This document shows positions 9,027 to 21,425 of a DNA stretch of 64,000 nt, one piece after another. This DNA comes from Agapanthus africanus (lineage: Eukaryota > Streptophyta > Magnoliopsida > Asparagales > Amaryllidaceae): NCBI GenBank assembly GCA_030015575.1, contig CM057337.1:374503582-374567581 (forward strand), given 5' to 3'. The notes beneath the pieces were generated by a model that did no database searches, was not told the origin of the DNA, and saw only the letters and a program-made list of their open reading frames with translations. Positions within the stretch are counted from its first letter, which is position 1. The number at the start of each line of letters is the position of its first letter. Position numbers and translations under genes: made by a program.

Positions 9027-11204
9027 TGTTAGTTATATGTATGCCCTAGAGGCCATTACTGTACATAGAATGTATATTGTAGTGGATGCTGGGACATATA
9101 TATGGAGGACTTTCTTGCTCGACTTGATAGTATGTTGTCTGGTTACTCTTTACCTTAACGTGTACACTGATTCTCTCTGTTACATGTTGGTAAAGCCCTT
9201 AGGATGTGTACTTGATTATCTGGACTATGATGGGGACATGGTAGTCCATAAGTACATCCTTCAAGGTCCCTAGTCGTGGGTGTATCGAGACAGGGCATCG
9301 ATATACCAGAGTAGACTAGCGTATACCTTCTCGACCTATACAGATGGGCGATGGATGATCCCACATCCATTGGTGTTTGACATCAGAGATGATATATGGG
9401 TGCTCAGTGGAGACTGGACTGGACGGACTCGCCGAGAACTCCCAGATGGTATTATACCTCACGTCAGATGGCAGTTCTTTGGTGACACTGGTACAGGTTA
9501 GTCTGTAGACTCGAGATCGTCATAGAGTCTTGTGTGATTCCCATTGTGTTTTGATTTCTACCTTACCACGTCCAAGAGGGCGTGCAAAGCGGTGGTTTTT
9601 GGGTACAGTCCCGAATCACATGGAGGCAATGAGCGATAGGAGGGGATTCGTCTCTCCCGGTATAGGGAGTTGATGTTGCGCTGTGTTCGATTGGCTATAA
9701 CCGGAAATCCCTGGCCAGGGTTGCTGAGATTTACTGGTAAGTGTTACCAGTAGTTTCTCGAACTGTTATAGACCTCATATCGACACGACTTATCGAGCTA
9801 CTGGGGTCTGACGTTTACCACCCCTAGACGAGATATGCGACATATCAGACGACGAGACCGGACTGTACGGTAAGTGTTACTGGTCGGATTCATAGGAGTG
9901 TGAGCGGGCTTGCTCGTTGATCTTCTGATCGCTCAATACCCGGGTGGCCGTTACGTTTAGCAGACCGCTTGCGGTTTGTGGGTGTTTGATATGATCATCA
10001 CCTACTGCCGGCGTATTGACGAGTCTTTAGAGTCCTACACAGAGGTTTTCTGGCTCAAGCGAAACGAAATAGGAGCACATATGAGATATGTGCGGGACCG
10101 AGAATAATGCGTGTATGTGATACCGTATTCTATTCTCGCGATGAATGCATCGATTGGTTGTATGCGATATAACCTAGTTATCGAATCGAGGATTGATTCG
10201 ATAAGTCGATACATTGGATATTAGTCGGTCATATGCGATATGACCGGATCGTTAAATCAAGTGTTGATTTAATGATTTAATGTATAATTATATATTTGAT
10301 ATATCACTTTACATTAACTAGTATTTGTTCACTTATGATGGATTTTCTCACTTGATGTGCACATTGTATATATGATATAGTTTTGTGCACTAGTTTGTAT
10401 CATGTTTGATGATACATGCAAACTTAGGTGTGTATGATTAAACCATGATTAGGTTAATGGTTAGGGTTTGATTTACTTATTTATTTATTCTTTTCATTTA
10501 TTTTTGGGGCAAGAAATAAAATGGTGATTCTTTTGTTTTTACTTGAAGCTTTGAAAAGCTTTGACCATTTTGTTTCTTTTCTTAAGCCTAACCATTTACT
10601 TAACCCTAGTTTATTCTCTACATGTGTTTATCTAACCCATGGTTGCAATATGATAGATATCACTTCATTTTCTTTTTGAAAACAATTCATCCTTTTTCTT
10701 CTTCATCTTCTTCTTCAAGTGAAGAAAAGAAAAGCTTTCTAGAAAAATGTCAAGTGATGAAATCAAGTGAGAAATCCAAATCCAAAGTGAACCCACTTCC
10801 TATTTCTTCATCCTCTGCCACTTGCCATGTAGTATAGGGTGTTTTCTTCACAAGTTTCATGACTTGGTGAAGATGGAGCTCGAGTTAGAGTCGCCTCGAC
10901 GTAGATCATCTTCGGCATCGAAGTCAACGACCTAGCCCGATCTTTTCTCCGATGAAACCACCGCGAGAGTCCAGGGTTCCGATGGTTGCAGCGGAGAGAC
11001 GTCATCACGGAGCCAAGGAAGTGGAGGATCGGATCTACAAAGGTTGTATTTCCATTCACTTAGCAATTAAGTTGTTAACTTGCTTGATGTTTCGTCTAAT
11101 CTCTAGTTAACGATCTTGCATAGGGTTTCTCGGCACATATAAAATTTGATTTTGCCATGGTTGATCAGTTGTAGAACCTCTTGAGTGTGCCTAGGAACCC
11201 TACA
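9027..11204 (+). repeat. A 3' LTR (2178 bp)
   Basis: It starts TGTTAGTTATATGTATGCCC after the polypurine tract and ends CCCTACA at the TATGC target duplication. Relative to the 5' copy it lacks 15 bases near 9229 (GCGGATCATACTAGT in the 5' copy) and shows about 55 differences in all. Confidence 0.97.
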
Positions 11205-11520
11205 TATGCCACGTGTCTGACAAAATGCAGTAAACTCCGTGCTAATATACTCTTTAGTATTATCTGAACGAAGAACCTTTACAGAAATACCAAATTGATT
11301 AGTAACCTCAGCTATAAAGTTTTTAAAGGCAGATAAAAGTTCAGACCTATTATGCAGAAGATACAGCCGAGTCATGCGTAAATAATCATCAATAAATGCC
11401 ACAAAATATTTATAACCACACACTAGAAAATTTAAAAAGACCCCAAATATCGGAGTGAACTAAGGCAAAAGGTAAATCATTTCTTTTATTAACTGGAGAA
11501 AATATGAGCGATGATTAGTG
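11205..11520 (-). pseudogene. H: integrase catalytic core, right of the A insertion
   Basis: The minus strand reads LVHSDIWG (first catalytic aspartate), then GYKYFVAFIDDYLR, LRSDNTKEYISTEF (second catalytic aspartate) and CQTRGI, where element A interrupts. The catalytic glutamate region is found at 782-884. This is a standard copia integrase core with at least one frameshift or stop before the first aspartate. Codons read beyond 11204 into the A LTR are chance sequence. Confidence 0.85.
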
Positions 11521-12354
11521 TCGCCGCAATAAACATAATAAAGACCGGCACAGCCATGACCGTGTCTACGGGGCCACGACCACAAGTAGTTAGAGGGGGA
11601 CGACCACAGGATGCCCCGGGCCACCAGAGACGGAATCAGAAGAACCACGTCCAAACTGAGTGTAGATCCCCCGCCCACGGTCTCGAGTAACAAATGCGGT
11701 CAAGATAGGCTCAGTAGATAGGGAAGAGACTAGGCATACAATAAACGGTCGACATGATGCTTGTCAAGAAAGGAGAACTACTCTGAGAAAAAAAGAAAGG
11801 AGTGGACGCCCTAAAGTTTGGTGGTAGTCAGGCCAAGAGTAAAGTGCCAAAAAGTGAATCTCGTTGGTGGCGAGTAACAGCAGGGTCAGTGGAGATGGGC
11901 TGATAGATGTTCCATTGATCAAAAAGTCCACTGAAGAGGGCACCAAAATCTTGAATATTTTCTTCTAGAGTAGTCATAGTAAAAGTATGGAAGATATCAT
12001 AGAGTTTCTGAAAATTATCTTCAGACGAGTAAAGAGAACGAAAATGTGTCCAAACCTGCTTAGCTGTTTTCAGAGACATAATAGACGTATAGCAGAGAGA
12101 ATCCATAGAGTTAGACAACCAAACAATTACCTTATTATCGTTGGAACTAGGTATCATAGTGGGGATCTTTAGAGTCAAGAGGAGCATCCGTCAAGTGGTG
12201 GTGAAGGGCTTTGCTGTTCTAGGCTCGTTCAACAGCACTGGACCATTGGAGGTAATTCTTCGCGCTGGAGAGGGAGATCATAGTCAAGCGAAGACCCGTC
12301 TTGAAGTCAACGGATGACAGAGGCCGATTTAAGTTTATCTTCACCAGAATCCAT
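11521..12354 (-). pseudogene. H: copia gag remnant
   Basis: The minus strand starts at ATG 12354 (MDSGEDKLKSASV), continues as LSSAKNYLQWSSAVE after a frameshift, then has a long open part (12187-11828) containing VIVWLSNSMD and TAKQVWTHFRSLYSSEDN, the usual pattern of plant copia capsid proteins. A weak relic of the nucleocapsid knuckle (YCGDTNHRS) appears near 11530. At least one stop and two frame changes break it. The product would have formed the particle in which reverse transcription occurs. Confidence 0.75.
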
Positions 12355-12730
12355 GATGAACGGTGTAGATGTAGATTACGAGAGAGGGAGAATAAAGGTT
12401 GTCTAACACAAGCGAGTACAAGAGTAAAGAAGTCAGAGCAGGACGATCTAATAGATTATCGTCGGTAATCGAGAGGAGATGACTGCGGTTGGCATGGAAT
12501 TGGAGGAAGTGGGGGACTAGGGCTAAGAGGCGGCGGCTAGGGCAGTGTCGGCATGGAGGAGACGACGGCAAGGGCTAAGGAAGCACATGGGGCAGTGGTG
12601 AGGGTTGGGGCAGCGGCGTCGTGGAGGCGGCGGCTAGGGTTTGTGTGGAGGAGACGGCGACTAGGGTTTGGAAAAGAGAATTAGGGTTTTGGTTTTGGAA
12701 AATTAAGATTTCCTCTCAATTCTTTTCAAA
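12355..12730 (-). other. H: 5' leader
   Basis: About 380 bases between gag and primer site. On the minus strand it is pyrimidine- and GCC-rich with repeated AACCCTAG and GCCGCC words, like many plant 5' untranslated regions. No coding frame is supported. Confidence 0.5.
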
Positions 12731-12742
12731 GTTCTGAAACCA
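12731..12742 (-). other. H: decayed primer binding site
   Basis: The minus strand reads TGGTTTCAGAAC, two changes from the expected TGGTATCAGAGC, directly next to the LTR end. Confidence 0.7.
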
Positions 12743-12795
12743 TGAAAAGAACTAAGAAGAAATAATTTATTAGCTTAATAAAATATGAGTTTCAA

Positions 12796-12852
<57 letters not shown>

Positions 12853-12910
12853 TAGGGAGAGTAATAGACCACCTCTCGTACTACAAGCAATATGGGACTA
12901 AAGCTAATCA
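12743..12910 (-). repeat. H 5' LTR (168 bp)
   Basis: On the minus strand it starts TGATTAGCTTTAGTCCCATA at 12910 and ends TTTTCA at 12743, followed at once by the primer site. The TG..CA ends and small size suit short-LTR plant copia groups. A CT/TA microsatellite (12796-12851) has expanded inside it, roughly where a TATA box and pyrimidine leader would be. The second LTR is outside the window, so the limits rest on one copy. Confidence 0.65.
12796..12851. repeat. (CT)n(TA)n microsatellite
   Basis: About 23 bases of CT followed by about 33 bases of TA, inside the H LTR. Confidence 0.95.
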
Positions 12911-13388
12911 TATTAATAACAATCTGCAAGCAATTCTTATATGCTCCAGTTTTCAGGTCAACCGCTCAAGCTTTAATGGCTATGTGGACAACCAATATGA
13001 TCAGAAGGGAAATTAATAATTTTACATTCATCATCTTCGTCTAAACAATTTTATCTTCCAAATGGGGTTAGTTTTGTATCATAGGTTCGTGCAAGGTCTG
13101 ACACAATTTTATGGTTGTCAACCTGACGTTAACTCTCTCATAAATATTGCACTATTCACAATTGATAAAACTTGAAACAAGATAGTGGCCTTCCATAATC
13201 ATAAAAAACCATTTGGCGTCCTCCAAATTCCCCTAGAGTAGAAAGAGTTACGAAGGAAAGGGTGATGATATATTGACACAGGAAATTAGCACCAAGAACA
13301 AAAAAGCGCATCCCATTGATAATTTTCATAATCTACATTTAATTTAATTTTTATGTTCCATGGCTAATTAACCAAGTTTATAATGCAG
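12911..13388. other. Non-coding DNA, probably GLDH intron
   Basis: No coding frame or repeat is recognised. It ends in a plausible splice acceptor (TTATAATGCAG) at 13388. I looked for the preceding GLDH exon here and did not find it. Confidence 0.5.
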
Positions 13389-15333
13389 AGCTGAAGAAAG
13401 TATTGACGAGGAAGTGATAAATGAACTCTCATTTACCGAACTGAGGGACAAGCTTCTAGCCCTTAATCCTCTTAACAAAGACCATGTCATAAAGATCAAC
13501 CAAGTCGAAGCCGAATACTGGACAAAATCCGAGGGATATCGGGTCGGATGGAGCGATGAAATTCTCGGATTTGATTGTGGCGGGCAACAGTGGGTCTCTG
13601 AAAACTGCTTCCCAGCTGGGACACTTGCAAAACCAAGTATGAGAGATTTGGACTTCATAGAGGAGCTGTTGAAGCTCATAGAAAGTGAAGAGGTACCAGC
13701 TCCGGCTCCTATAGAGCAGCGGTGGACAGCTCGTACCAAGAGCACTATGAGTCCGGCATCGAGCTATGGGGAAGATGATATATTCTCTTGGGTAAGCATT
13801 AGTATGCTGCTTAATATTTGACTAAATTACACTAAAATCAATAACTATCCTTGCTTTTCTCTAAACCACCTTAAAGGTTTTTTTTATTACACAACTCTCT
13901 TAAATTTTAATGGAGTAATTTAAGGAAGCTTACTGCAATAAAAAAACTTTAATTTAGTATAGTAAAAATAGCAATTATTAGGGAACTTTGGTGTAATTTA
14001 GCCATGATATCTGTAAGCTATTCCATCTCTCATCTGACTTTTTGGGCTAAGTTTTATGATTAACTTTGGTGGTTCTTTTTAGATAAAATCATAGAATTTT
14101 ATAACTTATAGATACCGCCATTTTACTTTGTACAGTACAAATACCACCGTTAGATATTCACTGTTCTCTTACATAAAGTACGCCATTAGTACCTTTCCGG
14201 CAAATTATTTTCCATGGAATTTGTTCTTTAAAGCATCTGTTTGCGAATGTTGCTGGAGCGAAAAACAGTGGAGGTTTAATGGTGTTGTTTGTAACTAATA
14301 AAGTTCAATGGCAATATTCTGTCCAAAAAAGTGTTCATGGGGCATAGTAAAATTTACCGTTTTGGTTGGCATAGGCTGGTTTCCTTGGAATAAATTTTAC
14401 TTTGGTTAAATTATAAGAGCCCCCCCAACCCCACATAAAAAATAAAACATTTTTTTTATTTCGCAAAATAACCCTGTTTTCCTGCCACTTTATCCTTAAC
14501 ATTGCATATTTAATACTTCCATTGAGGATATTTAGAAATAAATAGAATCATAGTGACGAAAAGAACAAACGGCCATTAATGCGAGGGGGCAAATTGCAGG
14601 TTATGAAAAGAGAGGGTGATAACGTTCTAAATGAGCAAAAGTGAGGTAGGTTTCTAGCAATTTAGCTATCGCCTTTCTTGGGCTTGTTCTCAATAGCATC
14701 CACTGTAGGTCTTATTCAAATTTCCTCCTACAAAATATGCCCTCGCATTCTTCTGTCATTCATTTTGCTCTTGAAGTGTACTTACCAGACTTGCGCTTTT
14801 GTGTCATAGGTAGGTATAATTATGTATCTTCCTACAATGGATGCGCGTCAGAGAAAGGAGATAACCGAAGAGTTCTTTGATTATCGACGTCTGACACAAA
14901 GCAGGCTGTGGGATAAATATTCAGCTTATGAACATTGGGCTAAAATCGAGGTATCTCTACACTTATAATCCAGACTCTCTCGCAACTTGTCTCATGTCAT
15001 GCTTTAATAAAAAGCCATATGTCATCTCCATGTATATGCAACAGTCTTTTTCTAAAGGTGGGAATAGTCCACCAAGTGTCATACCTAAAACTTTTGAGTT
15101 CATTCTTTTTTACAAGGAGCAGTGTAAAATTTATACTTTCAATTGAAAATTTTATATGATCAAAGGGTATATTTGCTTATAAAAAATCAATTTTAAAGTT
15201 TTACATGCCCGTTAACTGATTAATCCATAATCGGACATTGAAATTTGTAATTTGTTTAGGTCTAGTTCACATAATAGCTTTAATGTCCTAAAACAATAGT
15301 AATCCTCAAATTAGACATTCTGAAAGTTCATTT

Positions 15334-15370
<37 letters not shown>

Positions 15371-16156
15371 TTGAAAGCCCATGTGTAACCATGTGTGGGC
15401 CCATGTGTTGTGGGCCCAAACCAAGTTTTACGAACATATTTATTGCTAATATTCTACACTTGTGTGTATTTTAACATCATGATCAAAGATTTGAGAAGAT
15501 TTCTTTTATATAAAGAAATTAAGCAGGATAATATATTTTTTAAAGATTTCTATAGGAGATGTAAAGATTTGATTATATTTGAATAATTAGGAGCTTATTT
15601 TTTTCCCGAAAATTATGGGGATCTTTCTTGCCATGGGCCATCCTTGAAAAATTAAATTAGAAAATTTCAGGAAAAAAAATTTGAAAGAAAAACGCAGGGC
15701 AAGACTCCCAACTCAATAAAATAAGTTGGAAATTTCAATTTGAAGAACTTCCCTTTTACTTTAATAGATTAGATAAGAAAGTTGTTAGTTAACATGGCTG
15801 CTAGCTTGAGTCCTGCTCTTCTGTCGGACAAAAAAACATGGCTGCTTTCTGTCATTTCAGCACCAAAAGTTTTCATTTTCTGCTAGCAAACTACATCGGC
15901 ATACAATAATAGGTTACATGTACTCTTTTCTCTATCTATCAGTTTACAATGTTTCGCCTAATTCTAACAAAAAATGTATTTAAACTTGCTACAGATTCCA
16001 AAGGACAAGGAAGAGCTAGCAGCCCTTCAAGCACGGCTGAGGAAGCGATTCCCTGTCGATGCTTACAACAAAGCACGCAGAGAGCTCGACCCCAACAGGA
16101 TTCTCTCCAATGGCATGCTCGAGAGGCTTTTCCCCATGCTCGAGACCTCTCTTTGA
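13389..16156 (+). CDS. GLDH: L-galactono-1,4-lactone dehydrogenase, last three exons (5' part outside window)
   Basis: GLDH oxidises L-galactono-1,4-lactone to ascorbate in mitochondria, passing electrons to cytochrome c, and also helps assemble complex I. The exons are 13389-13791, 14810-14950 and 15995-16156 (stop TGA). Joins are clean: donor GTAAGC at 13792, acceptor CATAG at 14809, donor GTATCT at 14951, acceptor CTACAG at 15994. Together they give about 234 residues of a protein of about 600, all from the C-terminal ALO-type domain. Recognisable stretches are GYRVGWSDEILGFDCGGQQW, APIEQRWTARTKS, PTMDARQRKEITEEFF, SAYEHWAKIE, then KRFPVDAYNKARRELDPNRI. No stop or frameshift is seen and intron sites are intact, so purifying selection is likely. 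The N-terminal FAD-binding part is not in the window: either it lies left of the retrotransposon nest (a giant intron) or this copy is truncated. The first exon may start one or two bases later, since AG occurs twice. Confidence 0.93.
13792..14809 (+). other. GLDH intron (1018 bp)
   Basis: AT-rich, GT..AG ends, phase 0. It has no recognisable gene or element; long T and A runs are near 13875-13950 and a C run is at about 14420. Confidence 0.85.
14951..15994 (+). other. Last GLDH intron (1044 bp)
   Basis: GT..AG ends, phase 0, AT-rich, with a (CT)n(AT)n microsatellite at 15334-15370. Short open frames here (14928-15146, 15395-15586) are chance. Confidence 0.85.
15334..15370. repeat. (CT)n(AT)n microsatellite
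   Basis: A CT run followed by an AT run, like the one at 12796 but in a GLDH intron. Confidence 0.9.
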
Positions 16157-16228
16157 ATAATTCGAGATGTTCATCTGGCTTCGGTTTTGCATCTTCTTTA
16201 ATTATTTTAAAATTATTGTTTCATGTTC

Positions 16229-16234
16229 AATAAA
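16229..16234 (+). terminator. Probable GLDH polyadenylation signal
   Basis: AATAAA lies 73 bases after the stop codon. Plant signals are loose, so this is a candidate. Confidence 0.5.
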
Positions 16235-19219
16235 GTTGTGGAGGGCTTGTGAAAGCCTCGGTAGCATCCTCTAGTAAGCAAGGTTAATTGGATGATGAGA
16301 GAAAACACACTAGCATTTTGCACCTGCAAATGTGCAACATTTATGTAAATTTGAATAAGCTATGTGGTTTTATCCTATTTAGAGTCCTAAAAAAATTTCA
16401 AGAGCTCATGGATGAATATAAAATGGCGAGCTTTTGGTTTAAAATTATCTTGAATGTTAATTAGTGAAGAGAATGGTCATTTTAGTAATTTAGATAAAAA
16501 GTATTTTAGAAAATACTATAATAAGAATATTTTAGAAGATATTATAATATATTATTTACCATATTTAAATAAAAGAAAGTAGTTTTAAGTAAATAAAAGT
16601 AGAATTTGAAAAATGATAAAATTAAAATAACGTTCTTTTTTTGTCTTATTAAGTTTGAGTATAATGTATAGTGAATTTGAAATTCAAACTGATTTCTAGA
16701 AAAAAATTTCCTCAAGTTTTAAAGAATGTGGAGTTAATTATTTTTGTTTTTTTCTTTGATGATGTGGAGGCTTGTTTGAGAAATTTTCTTTTTTTTTTCC
16801 TTTATATTTTAAAAAATTGAGAATGTTGACTCTGAGTCATGTCATTTACATTATAGAATAACGTGTGTAATAAATGGATTAATATCATTATTATCTGTAA
16901 TGATGGGATATTCACTAGCAATTTCCGAAGGATATTATTTTTCCAGGAATTTTATCAACCTTATTTATAGTTCATTCACCTATATAATTTTAGAATATTC
17001 ATCTTTGGCCAAATTGTAGAATTATATTTTGCAATGTTCTATATTTGGTATGTCGGTGTTGTGTCGATTGGAAGATTTTGATATTGGATATCGGATATCG
17101 TGAAATGTCGAGTGAGTTTATTAAATATCGGATTCTACATTTTGTAATATAAACGTTATTTATATAACTTATTTTTTTTTAGAAAAGTTAATTTATGCAG
17201 TTTTTTAGTTTTATTAAATTTATATCGTTCTCAATAGCTCAGTATTAGAGCGGTCGTCAATTAATTACTTAATTTTCAAATCCCAAAGCCTGAAAGAAAA
17301 TTATCCCAATCTTTTTTCAACATATAAGAAAATGTCAGGAATGTCGGCCGACATTTACCAAATATCCGTAACCGAAAAATCCTGCAAATCTGTGTCGTTT
17401 GCTTCCCAAAATTGATATGTCGCCGATATTGCAACGATATCGGCCAACATTTAGATATGTAGGATAATACATTTTTCTTTCCAAAATCTATATTTAAAAC
17501 CGATTTACAGTAATCTCTAGATATTCTTTTCACATTTAAAACCGCCCGTTTGGCGCTAATATTTAAAACCTTGTGTTTGGCGCTAATATGTAGATGTTGT
17601 AAGTTTTGTCTTTTATGGTTTGGATAGATATGTATAATCTTGAAGTGCTTAGGTAAAGTATTCCTCTTATTTAGGATAATATCAAATTTTGATGACCATT
17701 TATGTAAATATATTAAGAGAATGTCATAAATAAATAATAAAACATAATAATGTGTTAATCTAGTACATCCGGTACAGGAGTGATAAAAAGTCAATTCTAC
17801 ACGACTTTTTTTTGGATGAAATGCAAGATCATTTTGATCAATATGTCCAAAAATTTATATATGCTAATTATCATGTGACTTGGATATTCTTTTCACATTC
17901 ATCTAACTAGATAAGTAAAATGTTCATATTGTTGGTACATTGCTGATTTTGCAATCAAGTGTCAAGAGTAGATGAAAAGGAATCTATCAATGTTTTAGGA
18001 CATGGAGATCAAAATGAAAGCCGACTTTGAACTGTCATTTTAGACATTATCTGGGACTATACTATCGTGAGATAGACGGATACCGAGTATGTTAATTTTT
18101 CTGCTTTTTATATAAAGCAATGATATGAGAAAAACTAGTTTATACTTTTAGTATTACTAGTTTTAATGGGTTGAATATCACTTAAATACCCTATATTTTT
18201 AGCCTCGATATTTGTACAATCCAGATAAAAGTCCCAATCTAAGCAAAGAATCTAAAACTAATAACCCTACTAAATAGTCTTGTAAGTCATCTGACGGTTT
18301 CACTTTAGAAACTGGGCCGCGGTGACACCGCAGGCCTCAGAATGCAGTGGCTTCTCCCATGGACGGGTAAGGCCCAGGAGGCTAACTACAAAAAAGCCAC
18401 CGGGCCCCACCATCCCATGTGAGTAGCCATTACAGTTGGTGCCTGCACACTGAAGACCTCATTTTCTCTCCTGTTTACGCACCCAACAACTATACTGTTT
18501 ACATCCTTAGAATTATAACCGACAATTTTCAAATTTGCATGAATTTTGGTGACTATATTTCAACCAGTAGGTGATTCAAATCGTTAAAAGAATATCAGAT
18601 ATATACAACTATAAAATGGTGCGTGATTTGCTTGTCTACGCTCAGGCCTAAGGATCCTCACTCAATTTAGATAACCATTTTATATGAATATATAAATGAG
18701 AAAACAGATATTTAGTGTCAATCTTAGAAATCTTCTAGAGCGGGTAACCGTTTATCTCGATCTTCATGTCCAAAATTTTGAATTGATTTCAATTAATTTG
18801 AATACTTTATTTTCATGATCTAGAAGCGTAAAATGCCATATTATTAAGAAAAAAAAACCTTTAATCTTAGAATCATTTTATACCCTCAGGGTGAGTAAGC
18901 AGGGAGCATCCAATCAAATAAAAATTTCCATATATAAATATTTTAGAATGTGAAAATAAAGATGAAAAGCGCCCATGGTCCAAAAAAATTGTGTAAAGTT
19001 AATACCTAAGTAAATTTTACAATTTGTAAAATTGTGTAAAGTTGCTCTCCACTCAGTGCTGTCAAATGAAAATGGATATAGATTAAGGAGATAGATTTTC
19101 TAACTTTTATATGTCTACAGTACTCCTAAAAGCAAATTGAAAAGACTTTTCACGGTTCTGTCATAACATCAAAATTTTCATTCAACCAAAATTTTCATAT
19201 CACAAAATCTTAGCTCCCG

Positions 19220-19552
19220 AGCGCATTAAAATCCAATATCATATTTTTTTAATATATATTTAGCATCTTTTATTAAAAAAATCTTTTTTTTAATATTTTA
19301 AGTTATACAATTTTTTTTTCAAAACAAAAGAGCCTTAAATCCTATTTATATATTTAGCATCTTTAATTAGAAAAAAAAAATCTTTTGTTAATAATTTAAG
19401 TTATACAATGAACATTAAAATCCAGAATTATATCTTTTAAAAATATATATATATAGCATCTTTTATTAAAAAAAATCTTTTGCAAATATTTTAAGTTATA
19501 CCACTAAATTCCGGTCCCTTAGCACATTATAATCCAATATCATATATATTTT

Positions 19553-19611
<59 letters not shown>

Positions 19612-19700
19612 GCATCTTTTTTTAGAAAAATATCTTATTTTTTGTAAATATTTTAAGTTATACAATGATTTTTTCAAAACAAAAAGGAAAATCTATTAAT
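19220..19700. repeat. Degenerate AT-rich tandem array
   Basis: The words TAGCATCTTTTATTAAAAAA and ATTTTAAGTTATACAA recur about four times at uneven spacing, twice preceded by AATCCAATATCATAT. It looks like a decayed tandem array of 100-180-base units. Confidence 0.6.
19556..19608. repeat. (AT)n microsatellite
   Basis: About 26 uninterrupted AT units inside the AT array. Confidence 0.95.
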
Positions 19701-20413
19701 ATTAAAAGAAAATCTTTTGTTAAGAAAAGTAATATTTTGTTAAAAATAATCATTTTTCATATTTATTTATATATATGGTTGTTCATCGCAATTAATTGCA
19801 TTTATTACCGTCCATTCTATATCATTTTGTTAATAATCAAGTGATTTTAATCCGTGACTGCTACATCAGTACAAGTATCAAGTATTCCATGCAGTTATGA
19901 TGAAAACACGATCCAGTGTGCACAGTTGTGACAAATTCAGGCAAAAACTGCAACTGGATGGACAAATGATCAAATTCCAAGTTTTTGCAACAAAAGACAG
20001 ATCAATATGCAACATGGAGCAAGTGAGAACACAATGGTGCAGCCAACTGAGCTCATGGGACAATAAGTGGGCAAGTGGGCATGTCTCATGATGGGTGTGC
20101 AATGGATCACATTGGAAAGTTTTGATGTGATATGCAAGTGGATTGGAAAAGTCATGCTTATTACGCTTTAAAACACCGGAGAGCAAACGAGATTGCTTAG
20201 AGAAAAAGAAAAATCCTAAAAATTAAATGAGGAGCTCTAAAGACCACAGAAAGAACCTGGAGCTTTGGACCCACAATATGACCGTCCAAGAATTCAATCT
20301 GGCCGCTTGGGGCGGCATGGAATTGCCCCATGGGCCTCGTGCTCCTGCCATGGTCCTATATCTGTCATATCATGCCATTTGCATATCTCTTTTTGTCTGG
20401 AAAAACTTCTATA

Positions 20414-21425
20414 TGTTAGTTGGATGTATGCCCTAGAGGCCAGTATTGTACAGATGATGTATATTATATTGGATACTTGGACATATATCGAGAGGACTTT
20501 CTTGCTCGACATGATAGTATGCTATCTGGTTGCTTTTTACTTTAACATGTATACTTGTCTCTTTATACTGTCTAATAGTTACATGTTGGTAAAGCCCTTA
20601 GGATGTATACTTGACTACCTGGACTATGATGCGGATCATACTAGTGGGGACATGGTAGTCCATAAGTACATCCTTCAAGATCCCTAGTCGTGGGTGTATC
20701 GAGACGGGGCATTGATATACCAGTGTAGACTAGCGTATACGCTTCTCGACCCATGAGATGGGCGATGGATGATCCCATATCCATTGGTGTTTGACATCAG
20801 AGATGGCATACGGGTGCTCAGTGGAGACTGGGTACACTGGACGGACTCGCCGAGAACTCCCAGATGGTATTATACCTCACGTCAGATGGCAGTTCTCTGG
20901 TGACACTTGTGCAAGTTAGTCTGTAGACCCGAGATCGTCATAGAGTCTTGTGTGATTCCCACTGTGCTTTGATTTCCACCTTACCACGTCCATGAGGGCG
21001 TGCAAAACGGTGTTTTTTGGGTACAGTCCCGAGTCACATAGAGGCAATGAGCGATAGGAGGGGTTTCGTCTCTCCAGGTATTAGGGGTTGATGTTGCGCT
21101 GTGCTCGATTGGCCGTAACAGGGAAGTCCCTGGCCAGGGCTGATTAGAGATTTACTGGTATGTGTTACCAGTAGTTTCTCGACCCGTTATGAGCCTCACA
21201 TCGGCATGACTTATCGGTTATTGGGGTCTGACGTTTACCACCCCTAGACTTGATATGCGACATATCAGACGAGGAGACCGGACTGTACGGGAAGTGTTAC
21301 CGGCAGGGTTTTACAAGAGTTGGAGTGGGCTTGCTTGCTGATCTTCTGATCGCTCAATACCCGGGTAGCCGTTACGTCCAGCTAGTACCGCTGACGGCTT
21401 GTGGGTGCGTGATGTGATCATCACC
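20414..21425 (+). repeat. G: truncated A-type LTR
   Basis: It starts TGTTAGTTGGATGTATGCCC and follows the A LTR for about 1 kb, ending at GTGATCATCACC where the full LTR would continue. It is joined directly to a C-type internal fragment, so its 3' half and any internal region have been lost. It is more diverged from A, E and F than they are from each other, for example in the first 150 bases. Confidence 0.9.

Larger units (their letters stand above)
885..11204 (+). mobile_element. Element A: complete 10.3-kb copia element, gag-deleted, non-autonomous
   Basis: This element is complete. It starts TGTTAG and ends CCCTACA, is flanked by the 5-base duplication TATGC (880-884, 11205-11209), and has LTRs of 2200 and 2178 bases, a primer site at 3086 and a polypurine tract at 9011. 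Between them lie a 3.1-kb leader, almost no gag, and a broken pol. The LTRs differ at roughly 55 sites by eye (about 2.5%), including a 15-base deletion in the 3' copy. Because its coding region shares lesions with element F, it probably belongs to a lineage that was already defective when it moved and used proteins of another element. LTR ends resemble the Angela/BARE group. Confidence 0.95.
1..12910 (-). mobile_element. Element H: old short-LTR Ty1/copia retrotransposon, split by element A, left end outside window
   Basis: Read on the minus strand, the order is LTR (12910-12743), decayed primer site (12742-12731), gag (12354 to about 11520), integrase (about 11520-11205), then after the inserted element A the rest of integrase and reverse transcriptase/RNase H (884-1). 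This is the copia order gag-PR-IN-RT-RH. Element A entered the integrase gene and duplicated TATGC (880-884 and 11205-11209). H is heavily decayed: stops, frameshifts, an internal deletion joining integrase to RT, and a mutated primer site. It lies antisense to the GLDH exons that start at 13389, probably inside a GLDH intron. The other LTR must lie left of the window. Confidence 0.85.
16240..20413. other. AT-rich, mostly single-copy intergenic DNA
   Basis: No gene is supported over 4.2 kb. It contains a segment rich in GATATCGG/CCGATATC words (17060-17470), a doubled TTTGGCGCTAATAT near 17550-17590, a short GC-richer patch at 18300-18440 without an open frame, and a degenerate AT array at 19220-19700. 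An open frame on the minus strand at 17276-17794 (172 codons) has no recognisable motif and biased, AT-driven composition. Confidence 0.6.

Noticed and set aside
17276-17794. 172-codon minus-strand open frame
   Set aside because: AT-rich intergenic DNA, no recognisable motif, no upstream or downstream gene signals; length is plausible by chance in this composition.
18300-18480. GC-richer patch as promoter of another gene
   Set aside because: No open frame or exon-like sequence follows on either strand, so I leave it unassigned.
19556-19608. Long AT run as a replication origin or matrix attachment site
   Set aside because: Only a microsatellite inside an AT array; nothing else supports such a role.
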